Assembly: GCA_004296455.1 (NCBI GenBank)
Contig: AP018280.1
Span: 4,898,001 to 4,962,000, forward strand
Length of the DNA stretch: 64,000 nt
Direction: 5' to 3'
Origin: Calothrix sp. NIES-4101
Lineage (GTDB): Bacteria; Cyanobacteriota; Cyanobacteriia; Cyanobacteriales; Nostocaceae
Shown here: positions 1 through 10,120 of the stretch, piece by piece
How positions within the stretch are numbered: position 1 is the stretch's first letter
How the letters are laid out: each line of letters begins with the position of its first letter
The notes under the pieces: generated by a model
The model's database searches: none
What the model was told of the DNA's origin: nothing
The model's input: the letters and a program-made list of their open reading frames with translations, nothing else
Made by a program: the position numbers and the translations under genes

Positions 1-157
1 AGATATTGATTTGTAAATACTTATTTGTTACCCTCGTAAACAACATCAGCTAACTGGCGATTTTTAAGTAACATATGGCTCAATTTAACCAGCTATCTGT
101 TATTTTCGATCATGCAGTTGAACTCAATGCTTTTCGTTCAAATTTAACGCGATCCAC

Positions 158-448
158 ATGACTATTTACGTTGGAAATCTCTCTTACCGCGCTACTGAAG
201 CAGACCTAAGAGCAGTATTTGCAGACTACGGCGAGGTTAAACGAGTCGTACTACCTACTGACCGAGAAACAGGTCGGATGCGTGGCTTTGCCTTCGTTGA
301 TATGGATGAAGATGCTCAAGAAGATGCAGCTATTACCGAACTAGATGGAGCTGAATGGATGGGGCGACAATTAAGAGTCAACAAAGCAAAACCGCGAGAA
401 AATAATAACCGGAGAGGTGTTTACAATAAACAAGAAGCCTATGAATAA
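158..448 (+). CDS. rbp: RRM-type RNA-binding protein
   Basis: Single RNA recognition motif protein of 96 residues, probably a cytoplasmic RNA chaperone or mRNA-binding protein. RNP2 is visible at the N-terminus (IYVGNL, residues 3-8) and RNP1 near residues 42-49 (RGFAFVDM), with the usual acidic helix between. A short basic, Asn/Arg-rich tail follows (about residues 78-96) instead of the long Gly-rich tail seen in some cyanobacterial Rbps. The family is known in cyanobacteria for cold induction; here that is only family knowledge. It stands alone: fbp starts 350 bp downstream. A strong hairpin lies about 105 bp after the stop. Confidence 0.93.
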   Translation: MTIYVGNLSYRATEADLRAVFADYGEVKRVVLPTDRETGRMRGFAFVDMDEDAQEDAAITELDGAEWMGRQLRVNKAKPRENNNRRGVYNKQEAYE

Positions 449-552
449 TGGAACATCATGATAGCAAATTGTTTTCCTGTTATGCAAGCTGTTGCTCACA
501 CTGGTGAACAGGAACAAAAGGATTAGATGTAATTATATATACACTAGACAAC

Positions 553-580
553 AGTCGTGATATTTTCGAATGTCACGGCT
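553..580 (+). terminator. 12-bp stem with UUCG tetraloop behind rbp
   Basis: The two arms (553-564 and 569-580) pair over 12 positions with two G-U wobbles and enclose a TTCG tetraloop, an unusually stable RNA hairpin. It is not followed by a clean T-run, so it may stabilise or protect the rbp 3' end instead of being a classical terminator. The rest of 449-800 is AT-rich and shows no convincing gene. Confidence 0.5.
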
Positions 581-800
581 AGTTGCTTTGAGGATATTTA
601 TTGATGGGGTATAAATTATTAAATTGTGACTATCGATTATTACAGATTAATTTCTTTATTTTCTCTAAAATCACACTTCAGTTTTGAGAATAGGTTTCTA
701 AGATAGAGGCAGTAGTTTATTTTGAATCCTTTCCCATTTCCCTCAGTATTGCCAGAATCAACTCAAAAAAATTGCCAGTAGAACCGCGAGGACTTGAAAC

Positions 801-1853
801 ATGGCTCAAGCTTCAGAATCATTGGATTTGTCAATTAATGATAATGTTACAGACCACGCCTTAGACCGTGATTGCACCACATTATCAAGACACGTCCTCC
901 AACAGTTACAAAGTTTTTCCCCAGAAGCCCAAGATTTAAGCGCCTTGATGAATCGGATCGGGCTTGCTGGTAAATTAGTTGCCCGTCGTCTCAGTCGCGC
1001 AGGGTTGATGGAAGGTGTGTTGGGATTTACGGGAGAAGTTAATGTCCAAGGTGAATCCGTCAAAAAAATGGATGTCTATGCCAACGACGTGTTTATCTCA
1101 GTATTTAAGCAAAGCGGCTTGGTATGTCGGCTTGCTTCTGAGGAGATGGAAAAACCCTACTACATTCCCGAAAATTGTCCGATTGGTCGATATACTTTGC
1201 TTTATGACCCTATAGATGGTTCGTCAAATACAGATACAAACTTGAGTCTGGGGTCAATATTTTCGATTCGTAAGCAGGAAGGGGATGATGTCGATGGCAC
1301 TGCCAGTGACCTCTTTGCACCTGGACGCAACCAAATTGCGGCTGGATACATCCTTTATGGACCCAGTACTATGCTTGTCTACACTATCGGTAGAGGAGTT
1401 CATTCGTTTACACTCGACCCCAGTTTAGGAGAATTTATCCTCACGGAAGAAAATATCAAAATTCCTAACCACGGTTCGGTTTACAGTGTCAACGAGGGTA
1501 ATTTCTGGCAGTGGGACGAATCGATACGTGAGTACATTCGCTATGTCCATCGGACAGAGGGATATGTTGCCCGCTACAGTGGTGCGATGGTAAGTGATAT
1601 TCATCGAGTATTACTACAAGGTGGCGTGTTCCTTTACCCTGGAACCCGACAAAACCCTGAAGGAAAACTGCGTTTGCTTTATGAAACTGCCCCATTAGCC
1701 TTTGTAATCGAACAAGCTGGTGGTCGTGCAACTACGGGAAATATAGAAATTTTAGACGTGGTGGCAAAAAAATTACATCAACGTACTCCTTTGATTATTG
1801 GTAGCACGCAGGATGTGGCAAAAGTAGAGTCGTTTATTCAAAACGGACATTAA
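801..1853 (+). CDS. fbp: Class I fructose-1,6-bisphosphatase
   Basis: Hydrolyses fructose 1,6-bisphosphate to fructose 6-phosphate and phosphate in gluconeogenesis and the Calvin cycle. The 350-residue product has the class I metal/phosphate signature DPIDGSSN around residues 137-144, the substrate-binding stretch [11 protein letters not shown] around 259-269 and the C-terminal motif [13 protein letters not shown]. Length is normal for cyanobacterial FbpI. An ATG with GAGG about 10 bp upstream supports the start. It heads the fbp-(tal)-zwf-opcA cluster known from Nostoc, which couples the Calvin and oxidative pentose phosphate routes. Confidence 0.97.
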   Translation: MAQASESLDLSINDNVTDHALDRDCTTLSRHVLQQLQSFSPEAQDLSALMNRIGLAGKLVARRLSRAGLMEGVLGFTGEVNVQGESVKKMDVYANDVFISVFKQSGLVCRLASEEMEKPYYIPENCPIGRYTLLYDPIDGSSNTDTNLSLGSIFSIRKQEGDDVDGTASDLFAPGRNQIAAGYILYGPSTMLVYTIGRGVHSFTLDPSLGEFILTEENIKIPNHGSVYSVNEGNFWQWDESIREYIRYVHRTEGYVARYSGAMVSDIHRVLLQGGVFLYPGTRQNPEGKLRLLYETAPLAFVIEQAGGRATTGNIEILDVVAKKLHQRTPLIIGSTQDVAKVESFIQNGH

Positions 1854-1862
1854 ACATTACTA

Positions 1863-1884
1863 GAGGCGCAATATATTGCGTCTC
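1863..1884. terminator. Near-perfect 22-bp palindrome after fbp
   Basis: GAGGCGCAATATATTGCGTCTC reads almost the same on both strands (one G-U type mismatch pair) and starts 9 bp after the fbp stop. It can form a hairpin in RNA from either strand; there is no strong T-run, so a transcription attenuator, processing site or small repeat are all possible. Confidence 0.4.
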
Positions 1885-1960
1885 TGTATCAATCCTGAGA
1901 AGATTGACATTCTCCTGATTTTAGGTGGCTACAGTATATGTATTCACACTTGAAAAGCTA

Positions 1961-2259
1961 ATGATTAAGATTCCTGGTACAGAATCTAGGCTGCCCGCAG
2001 TTAAGCAGATAATATCGAAAGGGATTAATGTCAACATGACATTATCATTTTCAGTACCAAAGTTGATGTTAATTGTCCTTAATCAGTATTGAGAAAATCT
2101 ACCAACTAGTTGAAAGTCTTCAAGACCCGGATATAAAGATTAACATTAACACCGTTGTAGACAAACTCTTGTCCGACGGCATTGATTAAGTTCATCAAGC
2201 CCTTTGAGTCACTGATGAACTCTTTAGAAAACAAAGTTAAGCTATTGTCGCCTGTGTAG
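1961..2259 (+). pseudogene. tal: Transaldolase (tal) remnant
   Basis: Two pieces of a Nostoc-type transaldolase survive between fbp and zwf. Piece 1 (1961-2056) translates to MIKIPGT followed by LPAV, GINVN and SFSV, matching the family segment around the active-site half of the barrel. Piece 2 (about 2079-2259) gives YQLVESLQDPDIKIN, then TVVDKLLSDGID; an extra T at 2187 shifts the frame, after which it continues FIKPFESLMNSLENKVKL and ends LSPV, the normal C-terminus. The N-terminal third and the roughly 200 residues between the two pieces are gone. The match to Tal is from memory of the family, but gene order (fbp-tal-zwf-opcA) agrees. Confidence 0.85.
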
Positions 2260-2366
2260 AAGTGGTTAATGGAAATGAGGTAATGGTTAATGGGTAATTC
2301 TTTAGTAGTAACAAGTTTTGACCAATAACTAATAACCACTCATTAACAACCATTAACCATTCAACA

Positions 2367-2387
2367 AATCTAAAATCTAAAATCTCC
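2367..2387 (+). repeat. Heptamer repeat TAAAATC upstream of zwf
   Basis: Short tandem heptanucleotide repeat of the TAAAATC type just before the zwf start; the same unit recurs at 63830-63855. Just upstream, an 11-bp inverted repeat (AATGGTTAATG at 2282-2292 and its complement at 2351-2361) flanks a 58-bp AT-rich loop. Such repeats are frequent in filamentous cyanobacteria. Confidence 0.6.
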
Positions 2388-2399
2388 AATCTGAAAGTT

Positions 2400-3929
2400 A
2401 TGGTCAGTCTGCTAGAAAATCCTTTGCGGGTTGGTCTGCAACAACAAGGGATGCCCGAACCCCAAATAATCATTATCTTCGGAGCCTCCGGAGACTTGAC
2501 TTGGCGCAAACTCGTGCCATCGCTGTATAAACTGCGTAAAGAACGGCGCATTCCACCCGAAACAACCATAGTCGGTGTTGCTCGTCGTGAATGGACGCAC
2601 GAATATTTCCGTGAACAAATGCGGAAAGGGATGGAAGAAGCTCACGGAGGCGTACACCCAGAGGAACTCTGGCAAGACTTTTCTCAAGGTTTGTTCTACT
2701 GTTCTGGTAATACCGATAACCCTGAAGATTACCAAAAACTTAACAAACTTTTAACCGAACTCGACAAAAAACGGGGAACACGTGGCAACCGTATGTTCTA
2801 CCTCTCGCTGTCACCAAATCTTTTCCCCGAAGCTATTAAACAGCTTGGAACAGCGAAAATGCTTGAAGACCCCTACAAGCATCGTTTAGTAATTGAAAAA
2901 CCCTTTGGTCGAGACTTAGCATCCGCAAAAAGCCTCAACCTTGTCGTCCAGAAATACTGCAAAGAAAACCAAGTCTATCGTATCGACCACTACTTAGGTA
3001 AAGATACTGTCCAGAACCTCTTGGTATTTCGTTTTGCTAATGCCATTTTTGAACCTCTCTGGAACCGTCGTTTTGTAGACCACGTACAAATAACTGTAGC
3101 TGAAACCGTTGGTGTTGAAGACCGTGCAGGTTACTACGAGTCTTCCGGTGCACTGCGAGATATGTTGCAAAACCACCTCATGCAACTTTACTGCATGACC
3201 GCAATGGAAGCACCCAACGCTATGGATGCTGAGAGTATCCGTACCGAAAAAGTGAAAGTGCTACAAGCGACTAGACTTGCAGATGTTAACAACTTGGATT
3301 TATCCGCTATTCGCGGTCAATACAGCGCTGGCTGGATGAAAGGTAAGCAAGTACCTGGGTATAGAGAAGAACCTGGGGTTAAAGCAGACTCAACGACTCC
3401 TACTTTTGTAGCGATGAAATTTGTCATTGATAACTGGCGTTGGCAAGGTGTACCTTTTTATCTACGGACAGGTAAGCGGATGCCGAAAAAAGTCAGCGAG
3501 ATATCGATTCATTTCCGCGAAGTGCCTTCACGTATTTTCCAATCTGCCGCACAACAAGTAAATGCCAATGTTTTGGCAATGCGGATTCAACCCAATGAAG
3601 GGATTTCCTTAAGGTTTGAAGTGAAAATGCCTGGTGCTGATTTCCGTACACGTTCTGTGGATATGGATTTTAGTTACGGTTCGTTCGGTATTGAAGCTAC
3701 CTCGGAAGCATACGATCGCCTATTCTTAGATTGCATGATGGGCGACCAAACTCTATTTACACGCGGGGACGAAGTAGAAGCTGCATGGCAGGTGGTCACA
3801 CCCGCTTTGAGTGTATGGGATGCTCCTTCTGATCCAGCCTTAGTTCCCACCTATGAAGCTGGCACCTGGGAACCAATCGAAGCGGAGTTATTACTCAACC
3901 GCGATGGTCGTCGTTGGCGCAGACTTTAA
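2400..3929 (+). CDS. zwf: Glucose-6-phosphate 1-dehydrogenase
   Basis: Oxidises glucose 6-phosphate to 6-phosphogluconolactone with NADP+, the entry step of the oxidative pentose phosphate pathway used at night and, in heterocysts, for nitrogenase reductant. The 509-residue product has the N-terminal Rossmann motif [12 protein letters not shown] (residues about 27-38) and the substrate-binding/catalytic motif RIDHYLGKD near residue 195. Length is typical. It sits 140 bp after the decayed tal and 156 bp before opcA, which encodes its activator, in the usual cyanobacterial order. Confidence 0.97.
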   Translation: MVSLLENPLRVGLQQQGMPEPQIIIIFGASGDLTWRKLVPSLYKLRKERRIPPETTIVGVARREWTHEYFREQMRKGMEEAHGGVHPEELWQDFSQGLFYCSGNTDNPEDYQKLNKLLTELDKKRGTRGNRMFYLSLSPNLFPEAIKQLGTAKMLEDPYKHRLVIEKPFGRDLASAKSLNLVVQKYCKENQVYRIDHYLGKDTVQNLLVFRFANAIFEPLWNRRFVDHVQITVAETVGVEDRAGYYESSGALRDMLQNHLMQLYCMTAMEAPNAMDAESIRTEKVKVLQATRLADVNNLDLSAIRGQYSAGWMKGKQVPGYREEPGVKADSTTPTFVAMKFVIDNWRWQGVPFYLRTGKRMPKKVSEISIHFREVPSRIFQSAAQQVNANVLAMRIQPNEGISLRFEVKMPGADFRTRSVDMDFSYGSFGIEATSEAYDRLFLDCMMGDQTLFTRGDEVEAAWQVVTPALSVWDAPSDPALVPTYEAGTWEPIEAELLLNRDGRRWRRL

Positions 3930-4085
3930 AAGTACTGAGGAGAAAATGCTGAGGAAAAAGGAATGAGTGCTAACTATAAACATAGGGCTAGTTATACTCA
4001 GACTTCAGAACTCAGCACTCAAGACTCAATGCATTCTGCGAGAAGGCTAATACCTACAGTACTGTTTTAATATTCAAATAAAGTT

Positions 4086-5450
4086 ATGGTTTCCCAAGCA
4101 CCTACAGTTTATTCACTTCAAGCTCCCAAAGATGTTTCGATGACGGAAATCGAAGCAGAGCTTGGTCAAATTTGGCAAAGTTACGGCATCGCAGGTGATG
4201 ATGGTACTTTGCCCGCAGCCACCCGTGCTGCTACTTTTACTTTGGTGGTTTACGAACCCGAACAAACGCAGCAACTTTTGGCAGCATTAGGGTTTTATCA
4301 CGGTCCAATTGATGGGATTTTGGGACCACAAATGGAAGCTGCTTTACGTGACGCTCAAAAAGCTTACGGCATACCCGAAACGGGAACTCCAAACCCCGAT
4401 ACTATTACTGTACTACGGGGAGAAGTGGCTAAGGGTAGGGCTTCCGGCAAAATTGCTGATGCAGCATCTTCTACCTATGATTCCAAAAACCCTCGGATTG
4501 CTGACGAAATTGCGCTACGCAACCCTTGCCGAATTGTGACACTGTCCCCAGTCGCCGGGGATGATGAAGGTGTCAAAGCCCAGGTTGCAGCATATTGTCC
4601 CATCCAAAAACAATCTGCTAGTGCATTGGTTTGCTGCGAATACATTACCCTCACTGGTACTGCCGAGGCGTTGGAACGGATTGCCGGAATGATCCCAGCG
4701 TTGTTGATTGGCGGTTTACCGAAATTTTTATGGTGGAAGGCAACACCCGATCCCAACAATGGATTATTCAAGCGTTTGGCGGCAGTTTGCAACAACGTAA
4801 TTGTAGATTCCTGTAACTTTAACGAGCCAGAAAAAGATTTGATCTGCTTGCAGGAATTAGTCGAAAATGGTATTCCTCTGGCGGATTTGAACTGGCGGAG
4901 GTTGGCGGGATGGCAGGAGTTAGCTGCTGAGGCTTACGATGCACCACAACGACGGGCTGCTTTGGGCGAAATCGATCGCGTTAATATTGATTACGAAAAA
5001 GGTAATCCAGTCCAAGCTCTACTATTTTTCGGTTGGTTGGCAAGTCGTTTGCAATGGAAGCCTGTTGCATACCAACATGAAAAAGGCGATTATGAAATTA
5101 CCAAAATTAGATTAGTTGCCCAAGATCAACGTCAAATCGAAGCTGAGATTGTAGGGGTTCCCATTGGTGATGTTGGGGAAATCCCCGGTGATTTAGTGGC
5201 TTTGCGCTTGAGTTCAACTAATCCCCAAGCTAACTGTGGGACACTAATTTGTTCGGAAACTGGTGGTTGTATGCGGATGGAAACCCAAGGTGGGGCACAA
5301 TCTACTGGTTTGTTCCAGCAAGTGAGTTCCCTTTCAGAACAACGAGCAGAAGCTTTGTTAAGTCAGCAAGTACAGCGCTGGGGACATGAGGCACTTTTGG
5401 AAGAAAGTCTGGCTTTGACGGCGCAAATTTTGAAGTTGGCTAAGAGTTAG
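4086..5450 (+). CDS. opcA: G6PDH assembly/activator protein OpcA
   Basis: OpcA binds glucose-6-phosphate dehydrogenase and promotes its oligomerisation and activity; in cyanobacteria it transmits thioredoxin-linked redox control. The 454-residue product contains a peptidoglycan-binding-like helical repeat near residues 58-115 (LLAALGFYHGPIDGILGP), then the OpcA N- and C-terminal domains. Several cysteines lie in the middle (CRIV, YCPIQ, VCCEY, CNNV) and near the end (CGTL, CSETGGC), candidates for redox sensing. Directly follows zwf on the same strand, consistent with co-expression. Confidence 0.95.
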   Translation: MVSQAPTVYSLQAPKDVSMTEIEAELGQIWQSYGIAGDDGTLPAATRAATFTLVVYEPEQTQQLLAALGFYHGPIDGILGPQMEAALRDAQKAYGIPETGTPNPDTITVLRGEVAKGRASGKIADAASSTYDSKNPRIADEIALRNPCRIVTLSPVAGDDEGVKAQVAAYCPIQKQSASALVCCEYITLTGTAEALERIAGMIPALLIGGLPKFLWWKATPDPNNGLFKRLAAVCNNVIVDSCNFNEPEKDLICLQELVENGIPLADLNWRRLAGWQELAAEAYDAPQRRAALGEIDRVNIDYEKGNPVQALLFFGWLASRLQWKPVAYQHEKGDYEITKIRLVAQDQRQIEAEIVGVPIGDVGEIPGDLVALRLSSTNPQANCGTLICSETGGCMRMETQGGAQSTGLFQQVSSLSEQRAEALLSQQVQRWGHEALLEESLALTAQILKLAKS

Positions 5451-5512
5451 GAGCAATTTATTACTTCTGCTCAATTATATTCAATTATGAATTTCTTGAT
5501 ATTTTGATTAAT

Positions 5513-5538
5513 AGTCTCGTCTCATAAATGACGGGACT
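5513..5538 (+). terminator. Terminator-like hairpin after opcA
   Basis: AGTC-T-CGTC pairs with GACG-G-GACT around an 8-nt loop and is followed by a T-rich stretch (ATTTCATTT). Well placed to end the fbp-zwf-opcA transcript. A second GC-rich palindrome, GGGGAGACACGTCTCCCC, lies at 5565-5582 and looks like a dispersed cyanobacterial repeat. Confidence 0.6.
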
Positions 5539-5691
5539 ATTTCATTTATTGGTATTGCTGAGACGGGGAGACACGTCTCCCCAGTCTTGGTTCTCGACAA
5601 ATCGATTGACTAGCAACCTTAATTGAACTGTATTGGCATATACATTGGAAATTGTGCGGTAGTGTAGCAATTATTTTTACTCAATAAACAA

Positions 5692-7761
5692 TTACTGTAT
5701 GCCTCTGATTGTCACTGCCCGTTGAATATCAGCCAAAGCGCGATTGTAATCCAAAATAGCCCGAATTCGATTACCTTCAGATTGTGTTAAATCATTTTCT
5801 GCGGCAATCACATCGGTTTGTGTGCCCACACCTGCTTGGAAACGCAAACGTGCTAACCGTAGTGCCTCTCTTGCTTGTTCGAGTGCCGTAGTTGCGGTTT
5901 GCACGTTCTCCAAATTAGAACGTAACTCTGAATATGCTTGCTCAACTTCAAAACGGATTGTGTTGCGCTGGTTAGCAAAATTTGTTTCGGCAATCTGAAC
6001 ATTTTTACTTGCTTGTGCCGCCCTTGCCCTGGAAGCACCGCCATCATATAAGTTTAAACTTGCCTGTACCCCCACCGAATAACCATCAGTAATAGAAATT
6101 TGGTCGTTAAATTGATCGAGTAAATTGTAACTAGCAACTAGGTTTATTTGTGGCCCTAATTGTGATAGTGCTTGTCGCCGTTGTTGTTCACTAATATTGC
6201 GTTGAGCTAGTTGTTGTTGTAGTTCTGGTCGATTTTTGAGTGCTTGGATAATACTTTCTTCCAGGCTTTGATTCCACAAACCTGCCAGTCTTACAGGATC
6301 GGCAGCACTCAAGTTAACTGTTTGCGGTACGCTTAGGATTGACGCTAACCGTCGCCGTTCAATTTGTTGCTGCGATCGCGAATTAGTTAGGTTTTGTTGG
6401 GAGTTTGCCAAGTTAACTTGGAATCGCAAGACATCAAATCTAGTCCCCACACCAGCCCTTTCAAGTGCTAGTGCATCACGCAAACTTGCTTCGGCGTTAG
6501 TCACTGCTGACTGACTAATCCGTACTTGTTCGTCAGCTTGTTGCAAATTGTAATATTGCTTTGTTACAGTCTGGCGAATATCTTCCGATTGCTGCTCAAC
6601 AGTGTATTCGCTTGCCCGTAACTGTTCTTCGGCTTGACGAATTGTTGCTTGTCGTTGTCCGGATGTATACAGGCTATAACTCAGTTGTGCCGTACTATTG
6701 AATACAGTAGTGGGGCTATCTCCCTGAATTTGATCTCGAAATTCTGGTGGTGTATTTTGGATTTCCCGTTCGACTCCGAGTTGCCCTTGGGCTGATTGTC
6801 CACGATTAATTGTGGCATTGACGCTCAAATTCGGCAATAATGAGGCTTGCGCTTCCCGCAATACAGCTTGGCTACGTTCCAGTTGTAACAATGCCACCTG
6901 TAGCTGTTTATTATTGCGTCGGGCGGCTTCTAATGCCTGATTTAATGTAATTGGCTGTGTTCCTTGAAGCCTTACTTCTTCGGCTTTGGTGGGAAATTGT
7001 AGCGGATTGGGATTGGAATTCAAATAGCTAGGAAGTTGTCCTGGAGTCGTTGGATTGGTAGTTGGTGACTGGGGTACTGGTTTTTGGTTTTGTGCCACTG
7101 GGGGCGTTTTTGGCAATACCCTGGTGAGAGTTGTTGCACTTTCTTCCGTCTTTTGTCCTCGAGTCGGAACCGGCGATACTATCGGTAATTGAGTCTGAGG
7201 TTTTAGTTGAGGTTGTTTTGTTTGCTGCTGCAAAGAGGCAGATAAAATTCCTGGAGAACTGTTAACAGAAGCCACTACACTAGACTTCACAACTGAAGCA
7301 TTGCTAGCCATAGGTTCGGGGTTATATAGCTTCATCTCCGCCAAGCTATATTTTGCGTCACTATCAGCGAATTGCCCAAATGAAGTATTACTAGTATTAG
7401 GTAATAGCCGATCGCGACTGAAAGCAACAAAATTAATCGATGATGTTTTGGCGATCGGATTAACTACAGCACGAACCTCGTTCGAGTATCCAATCTGTAA
7501 TTGCTGATTTATTAGTTCGGGAATATATCTACTTTTATAGACGATTTGCTGCGGCAAATTGGGCGTTTGAGCAACATAAATCGGATTTACAACATTAGTC
7601 AATACATGATTAGGGGAAACATTATTAGAGGAAATATCCAAATTTAAATCAACCCAATTAGGTTGACCTAACTCTAAATTGTTAGCCCAACTTGGTTGCA
7701 CTGTTAGAACTGCTACAGTGACTCCGGGCAAGAAACCATAAAATAAATGCTGTGCTTTCAC
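5692..7761 (-). CDS. hgdD: TolC-family outer membrane efflux protein (HgdD-like)
   Basis: Outer-membrane channel-tunnel of the TolC/OEP family. A signal-peptide-like N-terminus ending in PSWA is followed by a long Gln/Pro/Thr-rich low-complexity linker (to about residue 270) and then two OEP repeats: the first starts ITLNQALEAARRNNKQL, and ERAGVGTRFDVLR and FQAGVGTQTDVIA are the paired repeat motifs. The open frame extends to 7824, but the GTG at 7761 gives a clean signal peptide. It begins only 10-70 bp after kaiC. In Anabaena PCC 7120 the gene behind kaiC is, as I recall, hgdD, the TolC that exports heterocyst glycolipids; the synteny suggests the same gene, though a general TolC role is also possible. 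Confidence 0.88.
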   Translation of the reverse strand: MKAQHLFYGFLPGVTVAVLTVQPSWANNLELGQPNWVDLNLDISSNNVSPNHVLTNVVNPIYVAQTPNLPQQIVYKSRYIPELINQQLQIGYSNEVRAVVNPIAKTSSINFVAFSRDRLLPNTSNTSFGQFADSDAKYSLAEMKLYNPEPMASNASVVKSSVVASVNSSPGILSASLQQQTKQPQLKPQTQLPIVSPVPTRGQKTEESATTLTRVLPKTPPVAQNQKPVPQSPTTNPTTPGQLPSYLNSNPNPLQFPTKAEEVRLQGTQPITLNQALEAARRNNKQLQVALLQLERSQAVLREAQASLLPNLSVNATINRGQSAQGQLGVEREIQNTPPEFRDQIQGDSPTTVFNSTAQLSYSLYTSGQRQATIRQAEEQLRASEYTVEQQSEDIRQTVTKQYYNLQQADEQVRISQSAVTNAEASLRDALALERAGVGTRFDVLRFQVNLANSQQNLTNSRSQQQIERRRLASILSVPQTVNLSAADPVRLAGLWNQSLEESIIQALKNRPELQQQLAQRNISEQQRRQALSQLGPQINLVASYNLLDQFNDQISITDGYSVGVQASLNLYDGGASRARAAQASKNVQIAETNFANQRNTIRFEVEQAYSELRSNLENVQTATTALEQAREALRLARLRFQAGVGTQTDVIAAENDLTQSEGNRIRAILDYNRALADIQRAVTIRGIQ

Positions 7762-7834
7762 CGCGTTCCTCACACAAAAAATAAGCGGCTTAAAACCGTT
7801 ATCCCACGCATAGAAATATAACACGATGCTATCT

Positions 7835-9397
7835 TTAAGCGTCGGGATTTTCTTTATCTTGGAAACTCCTGACTATACGGGATAGCTCCGTCTTTTCGTC
7901 AATGCTAACCCGAGTTGGGCCACCACTAACGATTCGCTCGTAATTTCGGAAGGAATCTTTAATTTGTGGGCCATCGGCTGTGATATCGTATTCTCTAATA
8001 CCTTTATCATGCCAAGAACCACGCATTTTAAACACGTTAATGGCTCTTGCCATTTCACCACGAATCTCCACATATTGCAACATCAAAATTGTATCAGTGA
8101 TGGTAGAAATATGAGAGTCAGTAATCGAATGTGACCCCATAAATTGGTCAGTTGTATTGGTAAAAAAGCCGGTAATTTCTTCTTGTTTTGCATAGCCGGT
8201 AACACCAATCACAAACTGGCGAAAAGCATTATTACTAATTCCACGCGCCAGGGCTGACAAAGAATCGATCGCAATTCTCCCAGGTTTAAATTCCGAAATC
8301 TCTGATTTAATGATTTGCAAATGGTCTTCTAAACCTGTTGATTCGGGATAGGTACAAATGATTTTTAATAAACCTTGACGTTCTAAATCCTCGAAGTTTA
8401 TCCCCCAGGAAAAAGCATTTCGTGATAATTGCGCTCGCGATTCTTCGTAAGCAAATAATATTGCTCGCTCTCCTCTAGCACATCCTTCTTGTAAAAATTT
8501 ACTCACCAACAGAGTCTTACCTGTACCAGTAGCACCTGTTGCTAAAATAATTGAGTCTTTGAAGAATCCACCTCCGCACATAGTATCTAGGGTTTCAACT
8601 CCTGAAGAAACGCGAATATTGGAAGAACGCTGCGTTAAACGCATTGCTCCTAACGGGAAGATATTTACGCCATCGTTAGTGATGGTAAAAGGGTACTCCC
8701 CTTTCATATGGGTTGTACCCCGCAGTTTGAGAATTTCGATTGTGCGTCGCCGTCGCTCTCCTTCCAAGACGTTGCGAACAATAACCACGTTATCTGACAC
8801 AAATTCTTCTACCCCAAATGAGGCTACTGGGCCGTATTCTTGACTACGTTCGGTGGTAATTATAGTTGTAACATCGAGTTGTTTGAGTCTGGCGACGAGA
8901 CGGAAAATTTCGCGACGCACAACTCCGACAGCTTCGTATTGTTGAAAGACTGCTGTAATTGAGTCAATTGAGACACGCTTCGCTTTGTATTTGCGAATGG
9001 CATATTGTAAACGCTCAATTAGTGCTGATAAATCAAAATTGCCAACAATATCTTGACCTTCCGGATCGGGAGAAGCATCAAGGATAAATAATTTGCCTTC
9101 TTCTATCAGACGCTGTAAATTCCACCCAAATATATGGGCATTTTTAATAATATCACTCGGTGATTCTTCAAAGGTGACAAATACTCCCGATTCACCGAAG
9201 TAATTAATCCCGTTATAGAGAAACTGTAGTGAAAATAATGTTTTGCCAGTTCCAGAGGTGCCGCTAACTAGGGTGGTTCTACCGCTTGGTAATCCACCAT
9301 GACTAATGTCATCAAATCCCTCTATCATTGTACGAATTTTTTCAACACCCCCAATTATCGGTGTGCTATTTTGCCCTTGTAGGTCGTTTTCACTCAT
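7835..9397 (-). CDS. kaiC: Circadian clock ATPase/kinase KaiC
   Basis: Central clock protein: a double-RecA-fold hexameric ATPase, autokinase and autophosphatase. The 520-residue product has Walker A GTSGTGKT at residues 46-53 (CI) and GATGTGKT near residue 290 (CII), catalytic Glu pairs (TFEES and AYEES), and the dual phosphorylation site within HISTITD (Ser/Thr around 431-432 in standard numbering). The A-loop and C-terminal tail for KaiA binding are present. All key residues seem intact. It lies 250 bp downstream of kaiB, so an extra promoter between them is possible. Confidence 0.98.
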   Translation of the reverse strand: MSENDLQGQNSTPIIGGVEKIRTMIEGFDDISHGGLPSGRTTLVSGTSGTGKTLFSLQFLYNGINYFGESGVFVTFEESPSDIIKNAHIFGWNLQRLIEEGKLFILDASPDPEGQDIVGNFDLSALIERLQYAIRKYKAKRVSIDSITAVFQQYEAVGVVRREIFRLVARLKQLDVTTIITTERSQEYGPVASFGVEEFVSDNVVIVRNVLEGERRRRTIEILKLRGTTHMKGEYPFTITNDGVNIFPLGAMRLTQRSSNIRVSSGVETLDTMCGGGFFKDSIILATGATGTGKTLLVSKFLQEGCARGERAILFAYEESRAQLSRNAFSWGINFEDLERQGLLKIICTYPESTGLEDHLQIIKSEISEFKPGRIAIDSLSALARGISNNAFRQFVIGVTGYAKQEEITGFFTNTTDQFMGSHSITDSHISTITDTILMLQYVEIRGEMARAINVFKMRGSWHDKGIREYDITADGPQIKDSFRNYERIVSGGPTRVSIDEKTELSRIVRSFQDKENPDA

Positions 9398-9647
9398 TGT
9401 TTACTACTTAAAAAAGGGTTTTACCCAGTTACTTAAAATTTTTTGTTAATGCTATGTATCTATTCTTATTGGTTATTTAGTAATCTATTATTAGTTGTTA
9501 GTCATTAGCTTTTAATTTTTATTTTATTTACAACCATCATCTCACATTTAATCTTTTGTCTCAAGTATGCTTGATTCCCAATGCTTTATTTATTATTGGT
9601 TGTCGCTGATTTATTCATGATTCATTGTCACTCATTCCCCTATTTAA

Positions 9648-9965
9648 CTATTCCGAGAAAAAATCTTCTTCTGTCAATTCTTCATAAAGCAAATCTAATC
9701 CAATTAGTACTCTTTCTCTATCTGACAAATCACCAATAATTTTCCGAACTGGTGGAGGCAAAATCTTAGATAATGTTGGTGTTGCTAGTATTTTATCCTC
9801 TTCTGCCAATTGAGGATTCTTCAATACATCTATGACTTTTAGAGCGTATACACCTTGAAATTCCTGCTCTAATATGTTTTTAAGTGTTTTTAATGCCCTG
9901 ACCGAATTAGGTGTATTCCCTGCTACATACAGCTTGAGGACATAAGTTTTTCTTACTGGATTCAT
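9648..9965 (-). CDS. kaiB: Circadian clock protein KaiB
   Basis: Fold-switching thioredoxin-like protein that binds the KaiC CI ring at night and sequesters KaiA. The ATG at 9965 gives 105 residues starting [16 protein letters not shown], which matches the family N-terminus better than the TTG at 9971. Family motifs seen: [38 protein letters not shown] and the acidic C-terminal tail. Second gene of kaiA-kaiB-kaiC. Confidence 0.97.
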   Translation of the reverse strand: MNPVRKTYVLKLYVAGNTPNSVRALKTLKNILEQEFQGVYALKVIDVLKNPQLAEEDKILATPTLSKILPPPVRKIIGDLSDRERVLIGLDLLYEELTEEDFFSE

Positions 9966-10120
9966 ATACAAAGTACAAGCAGTCTGTGAAGGTTAATGTA
10001 AGGTTAATGGTCTATAGAAAAGCTTGAAGCGAATTTTGAACTTCTTAAAAATAAGCTGGTTGCCCTTGTATATTGGAGTACATTACTACTTGACAATCTG
10101 GAAACCTTATAGTTTTGACT

